In this document: one piece after another, positions 6,042-12,638 of the stretch
Layout of the letters: every line of letters starts with the position of its first letter
Numbering within the stretch: position 1 is the stretch's first letter
Assembly (NCBI GenBank): GCA_948762645.1
Contig: CAQBRY010000047.1
Span: forward strand, 1-13,515
Source of the DNA: an uncultured Eubacteriales bacterium
Lineage (GTDB): Bacteria > Bacillota > Clostridia > Oscillospirales > Acutalibacteraceae
DNA: 13,515 bases
Direction: 5' to 3'
Notes under the pieces: generated by a model
What the model was told of the DNA's origin: nothing
Database searches by the model: none
Seen by the model: only the letters and a program-made list of their open reading frames with translations
Program-made: the position numbers and the translations under genes

Positions 6042-6989
6042 TTATTTATCATCACTATTTGAAGGAACTATTTTGTGCCATAGATGCATGATTACTGAGC
6101 ACATTATCGAACCTATCGCACCTATTTTTAATATATTGAACCAGTCTATTTTGTTTTTTTCTTGGGATTTGGACTCTTTTGAGCATTGTGATATCTTTTG
6201 GGTCAGTACTTCTTGATCATTTGCTTTTTTATCAGAAACAATTTCTTGATGAATTGGTTCTTGATAGTTATCTATTTTTTCACCATCTACATTATTGGAA
6301 CCATCTGATACTTGTTTAACTGCTAAACTTTCACTGCTTACATCATTCGTCACATTAGGTATTACATTAACCGGTTGCTGAGGAATTTCTTTATACTCTT
6401 GCTCTGATTTTTCGTCTTTTAAACAACAACGATTTATACCTGAGTCAACGTCATCTATACCTCTGCCGGTTGTATCTTCTACAAAAAATACATTTTCTTC
6501 GCTTATACCATGTTCTTTTGCAGCTTGCTTTACTGATTGTTCATATTCTTCTCCTCTTCCGTTATTACCATCACAAGAATATCCTACCAACATTACAGAC
6601 ACATTGTTTTTATCGATAACCTCAATATATTTTTTAACTGTCCGTGAAATCACATAATCATTGTAAGAAACTACTATTACAGCAACATTTAATGGTATTT
6701 TTTTAAACAAATCTTTATTTCTATAAAAAAACCTTCTATCAAAATCAATATATTCTTTTGATCCTATATCAAATTTTTTATAAAGTTTTTTATCATCTAT
6801 ATTTCCCCAAACATCGGAATAATTTTTCTGTTTAATTCTATCAGCAATTTTATATTCCTGTGCTACCATGGGATCCCCAAAAAATGCTATACGCTTTTGT
6901 GAGTTTACGGGACCAGCACTACAAAAAAAGAAATTTGTAAAAGTTAAGGAAACCATACATATGAAAGATACAATTTTTTTTAAGCTCAT
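6042..6989 (-). CDS. Exported, membrane-anchored protein with a small-GTPase-like (degenerate) domain
   Basis: A 315-residue protein. Residues 1-25 form a signal peptide (KK, hydrophobic core, CSA before G). Residues 31-190 read like a Ras/Rab fold in order: KRIAFFGDPMV (P-loop place, 32-42), a D84 where the G3 aspartate should be, NVAVIVVSYND (101-111) with a long helix, SVMLVGYSCDG (131-141) where Rabs have LVGNKCDL, the helix EEYEQSVKQAAKEHGI, and FFVEDTTGRGIDDV (168-181) where Rabs have FFETSAKTGxxVDD. All nucleotide-binding residues are lost or altered: no P-loop GK[ST], no DxxG, YSCD for NKxD. Residues 192-284 are a polar Q/E/S/K-rich linker, and 286-303 form a hydrophobic helix with a short polar tail. 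A degenerate SGNH (GDSL) hydrolase is an alternative: GDP for GDS, SYND for GxND. The start has AAGGA about 8-10 nt upstream. It has its own strong promoter and terminator. Export to the surface is well supported; the fold call is inference. Confidence 0.6.
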   Translation of the reverse strand: MSLKKIVSFICMVSLTFTNFFFCSAGPVNSQKRIAFFGDPMVAQEYKIADRIKQKNYSDVWGNIDDKKLYKKFDIGSKEYIDFDRRFFYRNKDLFKKIPLNVAVIVVSYNDYVISRTVKKYIEVIDKNNVSVMLVGYSCDGNNGRGEEYEQSVKQAAKEHGISEENVFFVEDTTGRGIDDVDSGINRCCLKDEKSEQEYKEIPQQPVNVIPNVTNDVSSESLAVKQVSDGSNNVDGEKIDNYQEPIHQEIVSDKKANDQEVLTQKISQCSKESKSQEKNKIDWFNILKIGAIGSIMCSVIMHLWHKIVPSNSDDK

Positions 6990-7024
6990 AGTTTTTTCCT
7001 TTCTTATTTTTATTATTTAATATA

Positions 7025-7053
7025 AATATAACATATTATTTATTCTTTGTCAA
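7025..7053 (-). promoter_or_regulatory. Near-consensus promoter of the exported GTPase-like gene
   Basis: On the minus strand TTGACA (7053-7048), a 17-nt spacer, TATATT (7030-7025), with TG placed for an extended -10. This is the strongest-looking promoter in the window and implies constitutive, probably high, vegetative expression. Confidence 0.75.
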
Positions 7054-7073
7054 TCTTTTTATTCTTTTTTATA

Positions 7074-7122
7074 TATAAAAATATTCTTGGAATTATACTG
7101 AAATATAAATTCCAAGAATATT
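7074..7122 (-). terminator. Terminator of the spoVM operon
   Basis: A 15-bp perfect stem, AATATTCTTGGAATT (7080-7094) with its reverse complement (7108-7122), and a 13-nt loop. On the minus strand it is followed by TTTTATAT. It separates spoVM from the promoter of the exported protein downstream. Confidence 0.75.
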
Positions 7123-7143
7123 ATATGAGTTAAACTTCAAGAT

Positions 7144-7233
7144 TTATTGTTGAGGTTCTTCTTTCTTGATACCAAATATTTTTCTAAGAAAAAATCCAAA
7201 AAACTTAGGTTTCTCTATGATAACTACTTTCAT
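7144..7233 (-). CDS. spoVM: Stage V sporulation protein SpoVM
   Basis: A 29-residue microprotein starting MKVVIIEKPKFFGF. It aligns without gaps to Bacillus SpoVM (MKFYTIKLPKFLGG...): K2, I6, P9, K10, F11, G13, R17 and G21 all coincide, and both end in a charged tail. SpoVM is an amphipathic helix that settles on the convex outer forespore membrane, recognises its curvature, and anchors SpoIVA to start coat assembly; P9 is important for this in Bacillus. AGGAGG (7250-7245) lies 11 nt before the ATG, somewhat far. The gene follows the 48-aa membrane protein gene by 25 nt and is closed by a strong terminator. I see no clear mother-cell sigma-E promoter upstream of the pair, but such sites are hard to read by eye. 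Confidence 0.92.
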   Translation of the reverse strand: MKVVIIEKPKFFGFFLRKIFGIKKEEPQQ

Positions 7234-7258
7234 TTCAAAAATGACCTCCTAATAACAA

Positions 7259-7405
7259 TTAACATTTAATTAAGGATATTGCCAATACCACAACTATAAG
7301 AGATATTAAGACTATTATTAGTCTATCGGGGAAAAGAAATGAAAGTGTAAGTCCCAGCCCAAAGGTAAGTGCTAATATACCCTGTTGGCGATATCCTGAG
7401 CACAT
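7259..7405 (-). CDS. Small membrane protein cotranscribed with spoVM
   Basis: A 48-residue protein: a polar start MCSGYRQQG, then two hydrophobic stretches (about 10-26 and 29-46) separated by FPDR. It probably crosses the membrane twice as a hairpin. The Gly-rich first helix, P-D/P-x turn and hydrophobic second helix resemble small uncharacterised membrane proteins common in spore-forming clostridia, but I cannot name a family. A GGTGGG lies about 8 nt before the ATG. Its position as first gene of the spoVM operon suggests expression in the mother cell during sporulation. Confidence 0.65.
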   Translation of the reverse strand: MCSGYRQQGILALTFGLGLTLSFLFPDRLIIVLISLIVVVLAISLIKC

Positions 7406-7511
7406 ACTTATCACCCACCAACTATTCTTTTAAATAAGACTGAACACTCAACAACTTCAAGTTTCTATTTTTAGTATATTAAAAGGGTTTGAAAATGTTA
7501 CATAAATTAGT

Positions 7512-8069
7512 CTATTCCTTCTTATCTTCTAACAAAATACCATCAAGTATATTTTCCATAAAATAATTTCCTATGTTTTCAAATCCCATATGTATAATAA
7601 TGTCTGTTCCATTGTAATTCAGAACACCATCTATTCCTAAAAATGCCTCAGCAAGTTGACTGGGTGTTAATTCTAAATTATTTTTTATAAATTTACGTAT
7701 CTTCCTCCTTGATGATATATCAAGATCAAATGCACTAGCTATAAATCGACTTATTTTATCACTATCTATTTTAGAAAATGTCTCTGATATTTTATTCTTT
7801 ATAAATACAGAAGGTACTCTTGTTGCTAAATTAACTTGTCCCTTCTTAGATTCCTTCAGCTTAATGTTGCTTGAAGGCGTAGGAGCAGGACTTACTTTTT
7901 GTACTATTCCCAAAATATCAAATTCCAACCTTATATTCGCAATCTTTTCCATACCAACTTCTACTACAAATAATGGTCTTACTTTCTCCTCACCCGAAGG
8001 CAATACAGCAAATGTATTAACATTAAAAAACATTGATATAACAATAATTATTGATAACCATCTTTTCAT
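7512..8069 (-). CDS. Exported protein of unknown function
   Basis: A 185-residue protein with a clear signal peptide: MKRW, a hydrophobic core (5-20), and a probable cut near NTFA-V. The mature part begins with a strand-like region (RPLFVVEVGMEKIANIRLEFDILGIV), then a PAPTPSS linker, and then a mainly helical, basic-acidic C-terminal half (SDKISRFIASAFDL, RRKIRKFIKNNLELTPSQLAEAFLGIDG, NYFMENILDGILL). I recognise no family. The start at 8069 is chosen because GGGAGG lies 5 nt upstream; the frame extends 7 codons further without support. It has its own strong promoter. It is the second exported orphan of this region, with the spoVM operon between it and the GTPase-like gene. No terminator is evident downstream. 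Confidence 0.7.
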   Translation of the reverse strand: MKRWLSIIIVISMFFNVNTFAVLPSGEEKVRPLFVVEVGMEKIANIRLEFDILGIVQKVSPAPTPSSNIKLKESKKGQVNLATRVPSVFIKNKISETFSKIDSDKISRFIASAFDLDISSRRKIRKFIKNNLELTPSQLAEAFLGIDGVLNYNGTDIIIHMGFENIGNYFMENILDGILLEDKKE

Positions 8070-8098
8070 AATATCCTCCCACAACAACATTTTAGGAT

Positions 8099-8126
8099 AT
8101 TATACTGTTTTTTAAAAAATATTCAA
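8099..8126 (-). promoter_or_regulatory. Promoter of the 185-aa exported protein
   Basis: On the minus strand TTGAAT (8126-8121), a 16-nt spacer, TATAAT (8104-8099). The leader to the ATG at 8069 is about 25 nt. Confidence 0.65.
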
Positions 8127-8263
8127 TATAAATGTATAAAACGACAAAAACATTTCACGAAAAACCATATAGATCTATGAACCAATATTATAGAACTAAT
8201 TTATAAGAAATAAGCATAATATTAAAATAGCCAAAATTTTAACAAATAGGGTGTGTAAGTCAA

Positions 8264-9403
8264 ATGGTTAAAAAAAAACCTATTTTAATTTTATTATATT
8301 TTATATTTTTTACTCAAAGTCTAAACCTTAAGTGCAATGCTTCAGACATAAATATATCTGCAAAATCGGCTATATTAATGTGTGCGGACTCAAATAGCAT
8401 TATATGGGCAAAAGATGAACATCGTAAGCTTCCAATAGCAAGTACAACAAAAATTATGACTTCTATTTTAACAATTGAGCAAATAGAGGCTTGCGGCAAC
8501 TCTGAAATTGAAATAACCGATGAAATGGTCAGAGTAGAAGGTACCTCGATGGGACTTATGCCAAAAGACGTAGTAACTTTAGAATCACTTGTAAAAGGAA
8601 TGCTTTTATGTTCCGGTAATGATGCTGCCAATGCCGCTTCTATAGCCGTATCCGGTGAAAAAGAAAAGTTTATTGACCTTATGAACGACAAAGCCAAACA
8701 AATAGGTATGCTCAATACAAGATTTGTAACCCCCTCCGGACTTGATCAAGGTGATCATCATTCTACTGCATACGATATGGCCCTTTTGGGATCATATGCT
8801 ATGGAAAATGAAAGTTTCGCAAATATTGCATCTAAAAAAAGCATGAAGGTTGAATTTATTTCTCCTAATAAAACAGTCAATTTTAAAAATCATAATAAAC
8901 TTTTACGCCTTTATGAGGGCTGTATAGGCATAAAAACCGGTTTTACAAAAGCAGCCGGAAGATGTCTTGTCTCGTGTGCTCAGAAAAATGGAGTACGTCT
9001 CGTAGCTGTAACACTTAATGCCCCCAGCGACTGGGATGATCACATGAAATTATACGACTATGGATTTGAAAATACTATAAGTAAGACTTTCGATGATCAA
9101 AATATAAACTTAACTATAAAGGTAGATAATTCGGACACTGACACTCTGGAATTAAACAGTTCAACATGGTTTTCAAAAACATTTAAAAAAGGCGACGAAA
9201 ACAAAGTAATAAGAGAAATTGAACTACCAGAATTTTGTCAGGCCCCTATTCAAAAAGGTCAAATTATAGGAAAAGTAAACTACCATATTAATGGAAAAAT
9301 TATAGGCAGTAATGATCTAACAGCCTCAAAAAATATTGAAGCTAAACCTATTCATAATTTCTGGAGCAAAGTATCGGATTTCTTTAAAGGACTATTTAAT
9401 TAA
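8264..9403 (+). CDS. dacF: D-alanyl-D-alanine carboxypeptidase, DacF type (PBP5 family)
   Basis: A 379-residue exported penicillin-binding protein. Signal peptide at 1-26 (VKKK, hydrophobic core, CNA). The three active-site motifs of the serine DD-peptidase family are present: STTK (60-63, nucleophile S60), SGN (117-119) and KTG (224-226). The C-terminal region from about 278 corresponds to the PBP5 C-terminal beta domain, and the last 15 residues (FWSKVSDFFKGLFN) form an amphipathic helix that would anchor it to the outer face of the membrane. It removes the terminal D-Ala from peptidoglycan stem peptides; DacF homologues act in spore cortex formation. The ribosome-binding site is weak (GGGTGTG) and I find no convincing promoter. 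Finding dacF near rluB matches the common clostridial order, but scpAB and spmAB, often between them, are absent here. Confidence 0.92.
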   Translation: MVKKKPILILLYFIFFTQSLNLKCNASDINISAKSAILMCADSNSIIWAKDEHRKLPIASTTKIMTSILTIEQIEACGNSEIEITDEMVRVEGTSMGLMPKDVVTLESLVKGMLLCSGNDAANAASIAVSGEKEKFIDLMNDKAKQIGMLNTRFVTPSGLDQGDHHSTAYDMALLGSYAMENESFANIASKKSMKVEFISPNKTVNFKNHNKLLRLYEGCIGIKTGFTKAAGRCLVSCAQKNGVRLVAVTLNAPSDWDDHMKLYDYGFENTISKTFDDQNINLTIKVDNSDTDTLELNSSTWFSKTFKKGDENKVIREIELPEFCQAPIQKGQIIGKVNYHINGKIIGSNDLTASKNIEAKPIHNFWSKVSDFFKGLFN

Positions 9404-9484
9404 AAGATTAAAAAAATATTGACTTATATATATAATTAAAATGTAGCAATTATTATAAATAAAATTTTAAGCAGAGATGTTTTT

Positions 9485-9661
9485 ATGCCACCCAAAAAAT
9501 TAGATGTAAAAATTTCAATGTCTGAATTTTCTGTTTTAGATTTTAAAGCAATAGCACTTTCCATACAACCTAGTAACGTTGCATTATCAGTGATTGGCGT
9601 AATTGAAAAAATGAAAATTAGTGATACTAACAAAATCCCAAACGAAGATTTTATTCAATAA
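9485..9661 (+). CDS. Small ORF of unknown function, possibly the front half of a broken gene
   Basis: A 58-residue open frame starting MPPKKLDVKISMSEF and ending IPNEDFIQ, with a mixed helix/strand look and no membrane segment. A weak AGAG lies about 8 nt upstream. No family is recognised. A second open frame continues directly in another phase, so this may be the N-terminal part of a frameshifted gene. Together they fill part of the 650-nt space between dacF and rluB. Confidence 0.35.
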   Translation: MPPKKLDVKISMSEFSVLDFKAIALSIQPSNVALSVIGVIEKMKISDTNKIPNEDFIQ

Positions 9662-9770
9662 AGTGAAAAATATTCAAATTATGACCGAAGCATATTCCGT
9701 TTATGCATATGAAGATTTAGACAAGCTAAAAAATGCATTAATTCAGAATCTGCAAAAAGGATTTAATTAA
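9621..9770 (+). pseudogene. Possible continuation of the preceding small ORF in a shifted frame
   Basis: Open from a GTG at 9621 to 9770 (49 codons), with an internal ATG at 9681 giving 29 residues: MTEAYSVYAYEDLDKLKNAL and a short tail. The helical, acidic-basic pattern looks like real protein. It overlaps the 58-aa frame by 41 nt in the next phase. There is no ribosome-binding site of its own, so a frameshift remnant is more likely than a second gene. Confidence 0.25.
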
Positions 9771-9833
9771 AGAAATCGGTACAAAGTATAACCCAATAAC
9801 AGTAACTATAAAATAATAATTTTTTTGATTTTA

Positions 9834-9875
9834 AGCATCTGCCTATTTTACCGAGCAGATGCTACTTTGTTTTTT
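9834..9875 (+). terminator. Rho-independent terminator
   Basis: A 9-bp perfect stem, AGCATCTGC (9834-9842) with GCAGATGCT (9855-9863), a 12-nt loop, then ACTTTG and a run of six T. It ends transcription coming from dacF or the small ORFs before the rluB promoter. The remaining stretch to 9960 holds nothing I can identify. Confidence 0.75.
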
Positions 9876-9965
9876 CGATTGTTTTATTTTAATAAACAGA
9901 AATTTTTAGGGAATATTTCGCTAATAAATTAATTGCTTTTTTAGGTCAAGGATATAATTTACTAT

Positions 9966-9979
9966 CACTTTTAAAAGTG
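9966..9979. repeat. 14-bp perfect palindrome touching the rluB -35 box
   Basis: CACTTTTAAAAGTG, immediately upstream of the -35 hexamer. A dyad in this place could bind a regulator, but an AT-rich palindrome of this size could be chance. Confidence 0.3.
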
Positions 9980-10008
9980 TTGAATTCAGTATAAAGCAAA
10001 CGTATAAT
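9980..10008 (+). promoter_or_regulatory. Sigma-A-type promoter for rluB
   Basis: TTGAAT (9980-9985), a 17-nt spacer, TATAAT (10003-10008). The leader would be about 45 nt. Confidence 0.7.
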
Positions 10009-10061
10009 TTAAATTATAGAATATCAGGTTTATTTAAGTAAAATTTCGGGAGGATACATTA

Positions 10062-10784
10062 TTGAAAAATAAAAATCAGGAAATCAGACTTCAAAAATTT
10101 TTATCTCAGGTCGGTATTGCCTCAAGAAGAAAATCTGAGGAATTAATTTTACAAGGGTTCATAAATGTAAACGGAAATACCGCTAAAATCGGTGATAGAA
10201 TTAACCCAAATAAAGATGTTGTTTTTCTAAACGGTAAAAAAATAAAATTGCCTTCTGAAAATAAATATTACATAATGCTATATAAACCTCGAGGATATAT
10301 AACTACTATGAGCGATGAAAAAAACAGAAAATGCGTAGCACGGCTTATAAAAGATATACCGGTCAAACTTCACCCAGTAGGTAGGCTTGATAAAGACTCA
10401 GAAGGATTGCTTCTGATGACAAACGACGGCGATTTTACAAACAATATCATTCATCCCTCAAAGCATATATTTAAAACATACAGAGTAACCGTAAGACCCG
10501 GAATCTCTGAAGATCAAATAATAAAATTATGTACCGGAATAGAAATAGACAATAAAGAAACTCTACCAGCTAAAGTAGATGTAATATCTCAGGAACCTAA
10601 TAGATGCGTTCTCGAAATTTCGATACAAGAAGGCAGAAACAGACAAGTAAGAAAAATGTGTGAATCTCTCAATCTAGAAGTAGCAAGACTCAAAAGAATA
10701 TCTATCGGAATGATAAAGCTCGGCATGCTAAAGCCCGGGTCATGGAGAAATTTATCAAATAGTGAAATAAGCTCTTTTAAATAA
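10062..10784 (+). CDS. rluB: 23S rRNA pseudouridine synthase, RluB/RsuA family
   Basis: A 240-residue protein with an N-terminal S4 RNA-binding domain (about 8-60, IRLQKFLSQVGIASRRKSEE...) and an RsuA-type pseudouridine synthase domain (about 68-235). The catalytic aspartate is D110 in HPVGRLDKDSEGLLL; KPRGYITT (75-82) and the final EGRNRQVRKM segment are also family hallmarks. It converts a specific uridine in rRNA to pseudouridine, by analogy U2605 of 23S rRNA for RluB; RsuA (16S) cannot be fully excluded, but gram-positive single copies of this length are usually RluB-like. The start is a TTG with GGGAGG about 8 nt upstream. No terminator separates it from the carboxyltransferase operon 92 nt downstream, so readthrough is possible. 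Confidence 0.9.
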   Translation: MKNKNQEIRLQKFLSQVGIASRRKSEELILQGFINVNGNTAKIGDRINPNKDVVFLNGKKIKLPSENKYYIMLYKPRGYITTMSDEKNRKCVARLIKDIPVKLHPVGRLDKDSEGLLLMTNDGDFTNNIIHPSKHIFKTYRVTVRPGISEDQIIKLCTGIEIDNKETLPAKVDVISQEPNRCVLEISIQEGRNRQVRKMCESLNLEVARLKRISIGMIKLGMLKPGSWRNLSNSEISSFK

Positions 10785-10876
10785 AAAATAACCTTACAAT
10801 ATTTATTGACTAAATTTATAAAATTCGGAAAAAATAAAATTAACAAAAATTATAAATATGTTAGGAAAGATTTTTA

Positions 10877-12226
10877 ATGGAAATTATAGAAAATATTAAA
10901 AAAAAAATTGATAATCCTATTTCCTCTTTAAAAAACAGCTTACATGAAAATATAGAAAATCTTTTTGACCAAAATACTTTTATACAAATAAATCCAACAT
11001 ACGGCTTAGAAAATTCCGGGGTCATATGCGGATATGGAAAAGTAAATAATAAAAAGGTCTTTTCATTTATACAAAATATAAACTCAAACAGTGCAGCTAT
11101 ATCCAAATATCATATTGAAAAAATTTTATCTTTATATGATCTTGCCTTAAAAACAGGTCATCCAATTGTCGGATTTTTCGACTCTTTCGGCGCCGACCTT
11201 GAAGAAGGAAATAGCTTATTTAAGTCTTTTAGCAAATTAATAAATATATCAAATAAACTTTCAGGAGTAGTACCGCAGATAGCTGTAATATCCGGGTCAT
11301 GCTTCGGATCATGTGCTGTATTTGCTTCATGCTTTGATATAATACTAATGAATAGTGAAGCAAGCCTTGGACTAGACATAGGAGGAAAAAACAGCGACCT
11401 TGAATATATAAAAAATATGGGTCTTAGCCATATAATCGGCACTAAAGAAAAAATCATGGATGACCTTAAAAATATAATAAATCTTCTTCCTCAAAACAAT
11501 ATTTCTACCCTACCTAATAACGACTTTCAAAATCCCGGTATTATTCAAAATCAAAGTATTAGTCAAACAGTCATTAATACCTTTGACAAATCAAGTTTCA
11601 TAGAACTTCAAAAAGGTTTCGGAAAACATTTTTCCATAGGTATTGCAACGCTATTTGGACGTACAATAGGAGCAGTCATATCTAACTATGACTCTCTTGA
11701 ATATATCGATGCAAATTCATGCACAAAAGCCGCTAGGTTCGTAAGATTCTGCGACTCATACTCTATACCTATAATTACTTTTATTGACGCTGAAAAATTT
11801 ATGTCACTTCGGGAAACTGCTAAAATATCAAGTGCTTACGCTGATTCTACATCCCCAAAAATTACAGTAATAACTGGAAAAGCATACGGATCCATATATA
11901 CGTCAATATGTTCAAAAGGTATGAGCGATATAACATTTGGATGGAACGATACATACGTATCGTTTCTTCCGCCAAAAACAGCCGTCGAAATACTCTGGAG
12001 CGACAAACTAAAAAGTGACGGTACTAATCAAAGAAATCACAGAGAAAATATTACAAAAGAATATATGCAAAAACAGGCCTCCATAATCAAGGCGGCCAAT
12101 GACGGACTTATTGACGAGGTAATACATCCTTCAGACACCAGACACAAACTTCAGGAAATCCTTGATATATTAATTAATAAAAGAGAAAGAAAAATACCTA
12201 AAAAACACTCTAATATTCAAATATAA
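10877..12226 (+). CDS. CoA-type biotin carboxyltransferase (12S / MmdA-like subunit)
   Basis: A 449-residue crotonase-fold carboxyltransferase with two repeated halves. The N half holds SGVICGYGKVNNKKVFSF (about 47-64), ALKTGHPIVGFFDSFGADLEEG (92-113) and SGVVPQIAVISGSCFGSCAVF (133-153). The C half holds ARFVRFCDSYSIPIITFID and a TGKAYGSIY site. These match the propionyl-CoA carboxylase beta / methylmalonyl-CoA decarboxylase alpha / transcarboxylase 12S family, which moves CO2 between biotin and an acyl-CoA. It is shorter than the usual roughly 510 residues, like other Oscillospiraceae-type paralogues. The oxyanion-hole glycine pairs of the two halves read G-S (GSCFGS and AYGS). The next two genes encode the biotin carrier and a pyruvate/oxaloacetate carboxyltransferase, so they likely form one complex. 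An AGGAAAG site lies about 8 nt before the ATG. No sharp promoter is visible. Confidence 0.82.
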   Translation: MEIIENIKKKIDNPISSLKNSLHENIENLFDQNTFIQINPTYGLENSGVICGYGKVNNKKVFSFIQNINSNSAAISKYHIEKILSLYDLALKTGHPIVGFFDSFGADLEEGNSLFKSFSKLINISNKLSGVVPQIAVISGSCFGSCAVFASCFDIILMNSEASLGLDIGGKNSDLEYIKNMGLSHIIGTKEKIMDDLKNIINLLPQNNISTLPNNDFQNPGIIQNQSISQTVINTFDKSSFIELQKGFGKHFSIGIATLFGRTIGAVISNYDSLEYIDANSCTKAARFVRFCDSYSIPIITFIDAEKFMSLRETAKISSAYADSTSPKITVITGKAYGSIYTSICSKGMSDITFGWNDTYVSFLPPKTAVEILWSDKLKSDGTNQRNHRENITKEYMQKQASIIKAANDGLIDEVIHPSDTRHKLQEILDILINKRERKIPKKHSNIQI

Positions 12227-12238
12227 GGAGAGTTAAAT

Positions 12239-12625
12239 ATGAAAAATCTTAAAATTACAGTCAATGGCACAACATATAACGTACAAGTTGAAGAATGCGA
12301 CACACAAAATTCACATTCCAGCAATACTGAAAATCCCCAAACCTTAAACTCTGATATTGAAAATAATCAAGTATCTCCTGAAATCTTGACTAAGCCAAAA
12401 AATACGGAAAATCTTTCTTCTATAAATTCTCCAATGCCGGGAACTATTGTATCTGTAAATATCAAGGAAAATCAGAAGGTATCCAAGGGGGACGTACTTT
12501 TAGTTTTGGAAGCTATGAAGATGGAAAATGAAATTATGGCTCCTGATAACATAGAAATATCAAAAATAAACGTAAAAAAAGGAGATAGCGTTGAAACAGG
12601 CCAAGAACTAATATTATATAGATAA
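12239..12625 (+). CDS. Biotin carboxyl carrier protein (1.3S / GcdC-like subunit)
   Basis: A 128-residue protein: a short N-terminal strand region (MKNLKITVNGTTYNVQVEE) that in such subunits docks on the partner, a flexible polar linker (about 21-62, rich in N, S, T, E, P), and a biotinyl domain (63-128) beginning SPMPGTIVSV. The biotinylation motif EAMKM is complete and K94 is the acceptor. It shuttles carboxybiotin between the two carboxyltransferases encoded on either side. The AAGGAG ribosome-binding site overlaps the stop codon of the upstream gene, a sign of coupled translation. Confidence 0.93.
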   Translation: MKNLKITVNGTTYNVQVEECDTQNSHSSNTENPQTLNSDIENNQVSPEILTKPKNTENLSSINSPMPGTIVSVNIKENQKVSKGDVLLVLEAMKMENEIMAPDNIEISKINVKKGDSVETGQELILYR

Positions 12626-12638
12626 AGGGGTTTTTTTA

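Noticed and set aside
6420..6430. Cys-Cys pair at residues 188-189 of the GTPase-like protein, reminiscent of Rab prenylation motifs.
   Set aside because: It is internal, more than 120 residues before the C-terminus, so it cannot be a prenylation signal.
8169..8178. ATAGATCTAT palindrome between the divergent exported-protein and dacF genes.
   Set aside because: Only 10 bp and not aligned with any promoter element; likely chance in AT-rich DNA.
8314..8715. 133-codon minus-strand open frame inside dacF.
   Set aside because: Shadow of dacF, whose active-site motifs are intact on the plus strand.
9419..9436. TTGACT followed by TATAAT downstream of dacF as a promoter for the small ORF.
   Set aside because: The spacer is only 6 nt, too short for a sigma-A promoter.
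11158..11457. 99-codon minus-strand open frame inside the 12S-like gene.
   Set aside because: Antisense shadow of a family-supported coding region.
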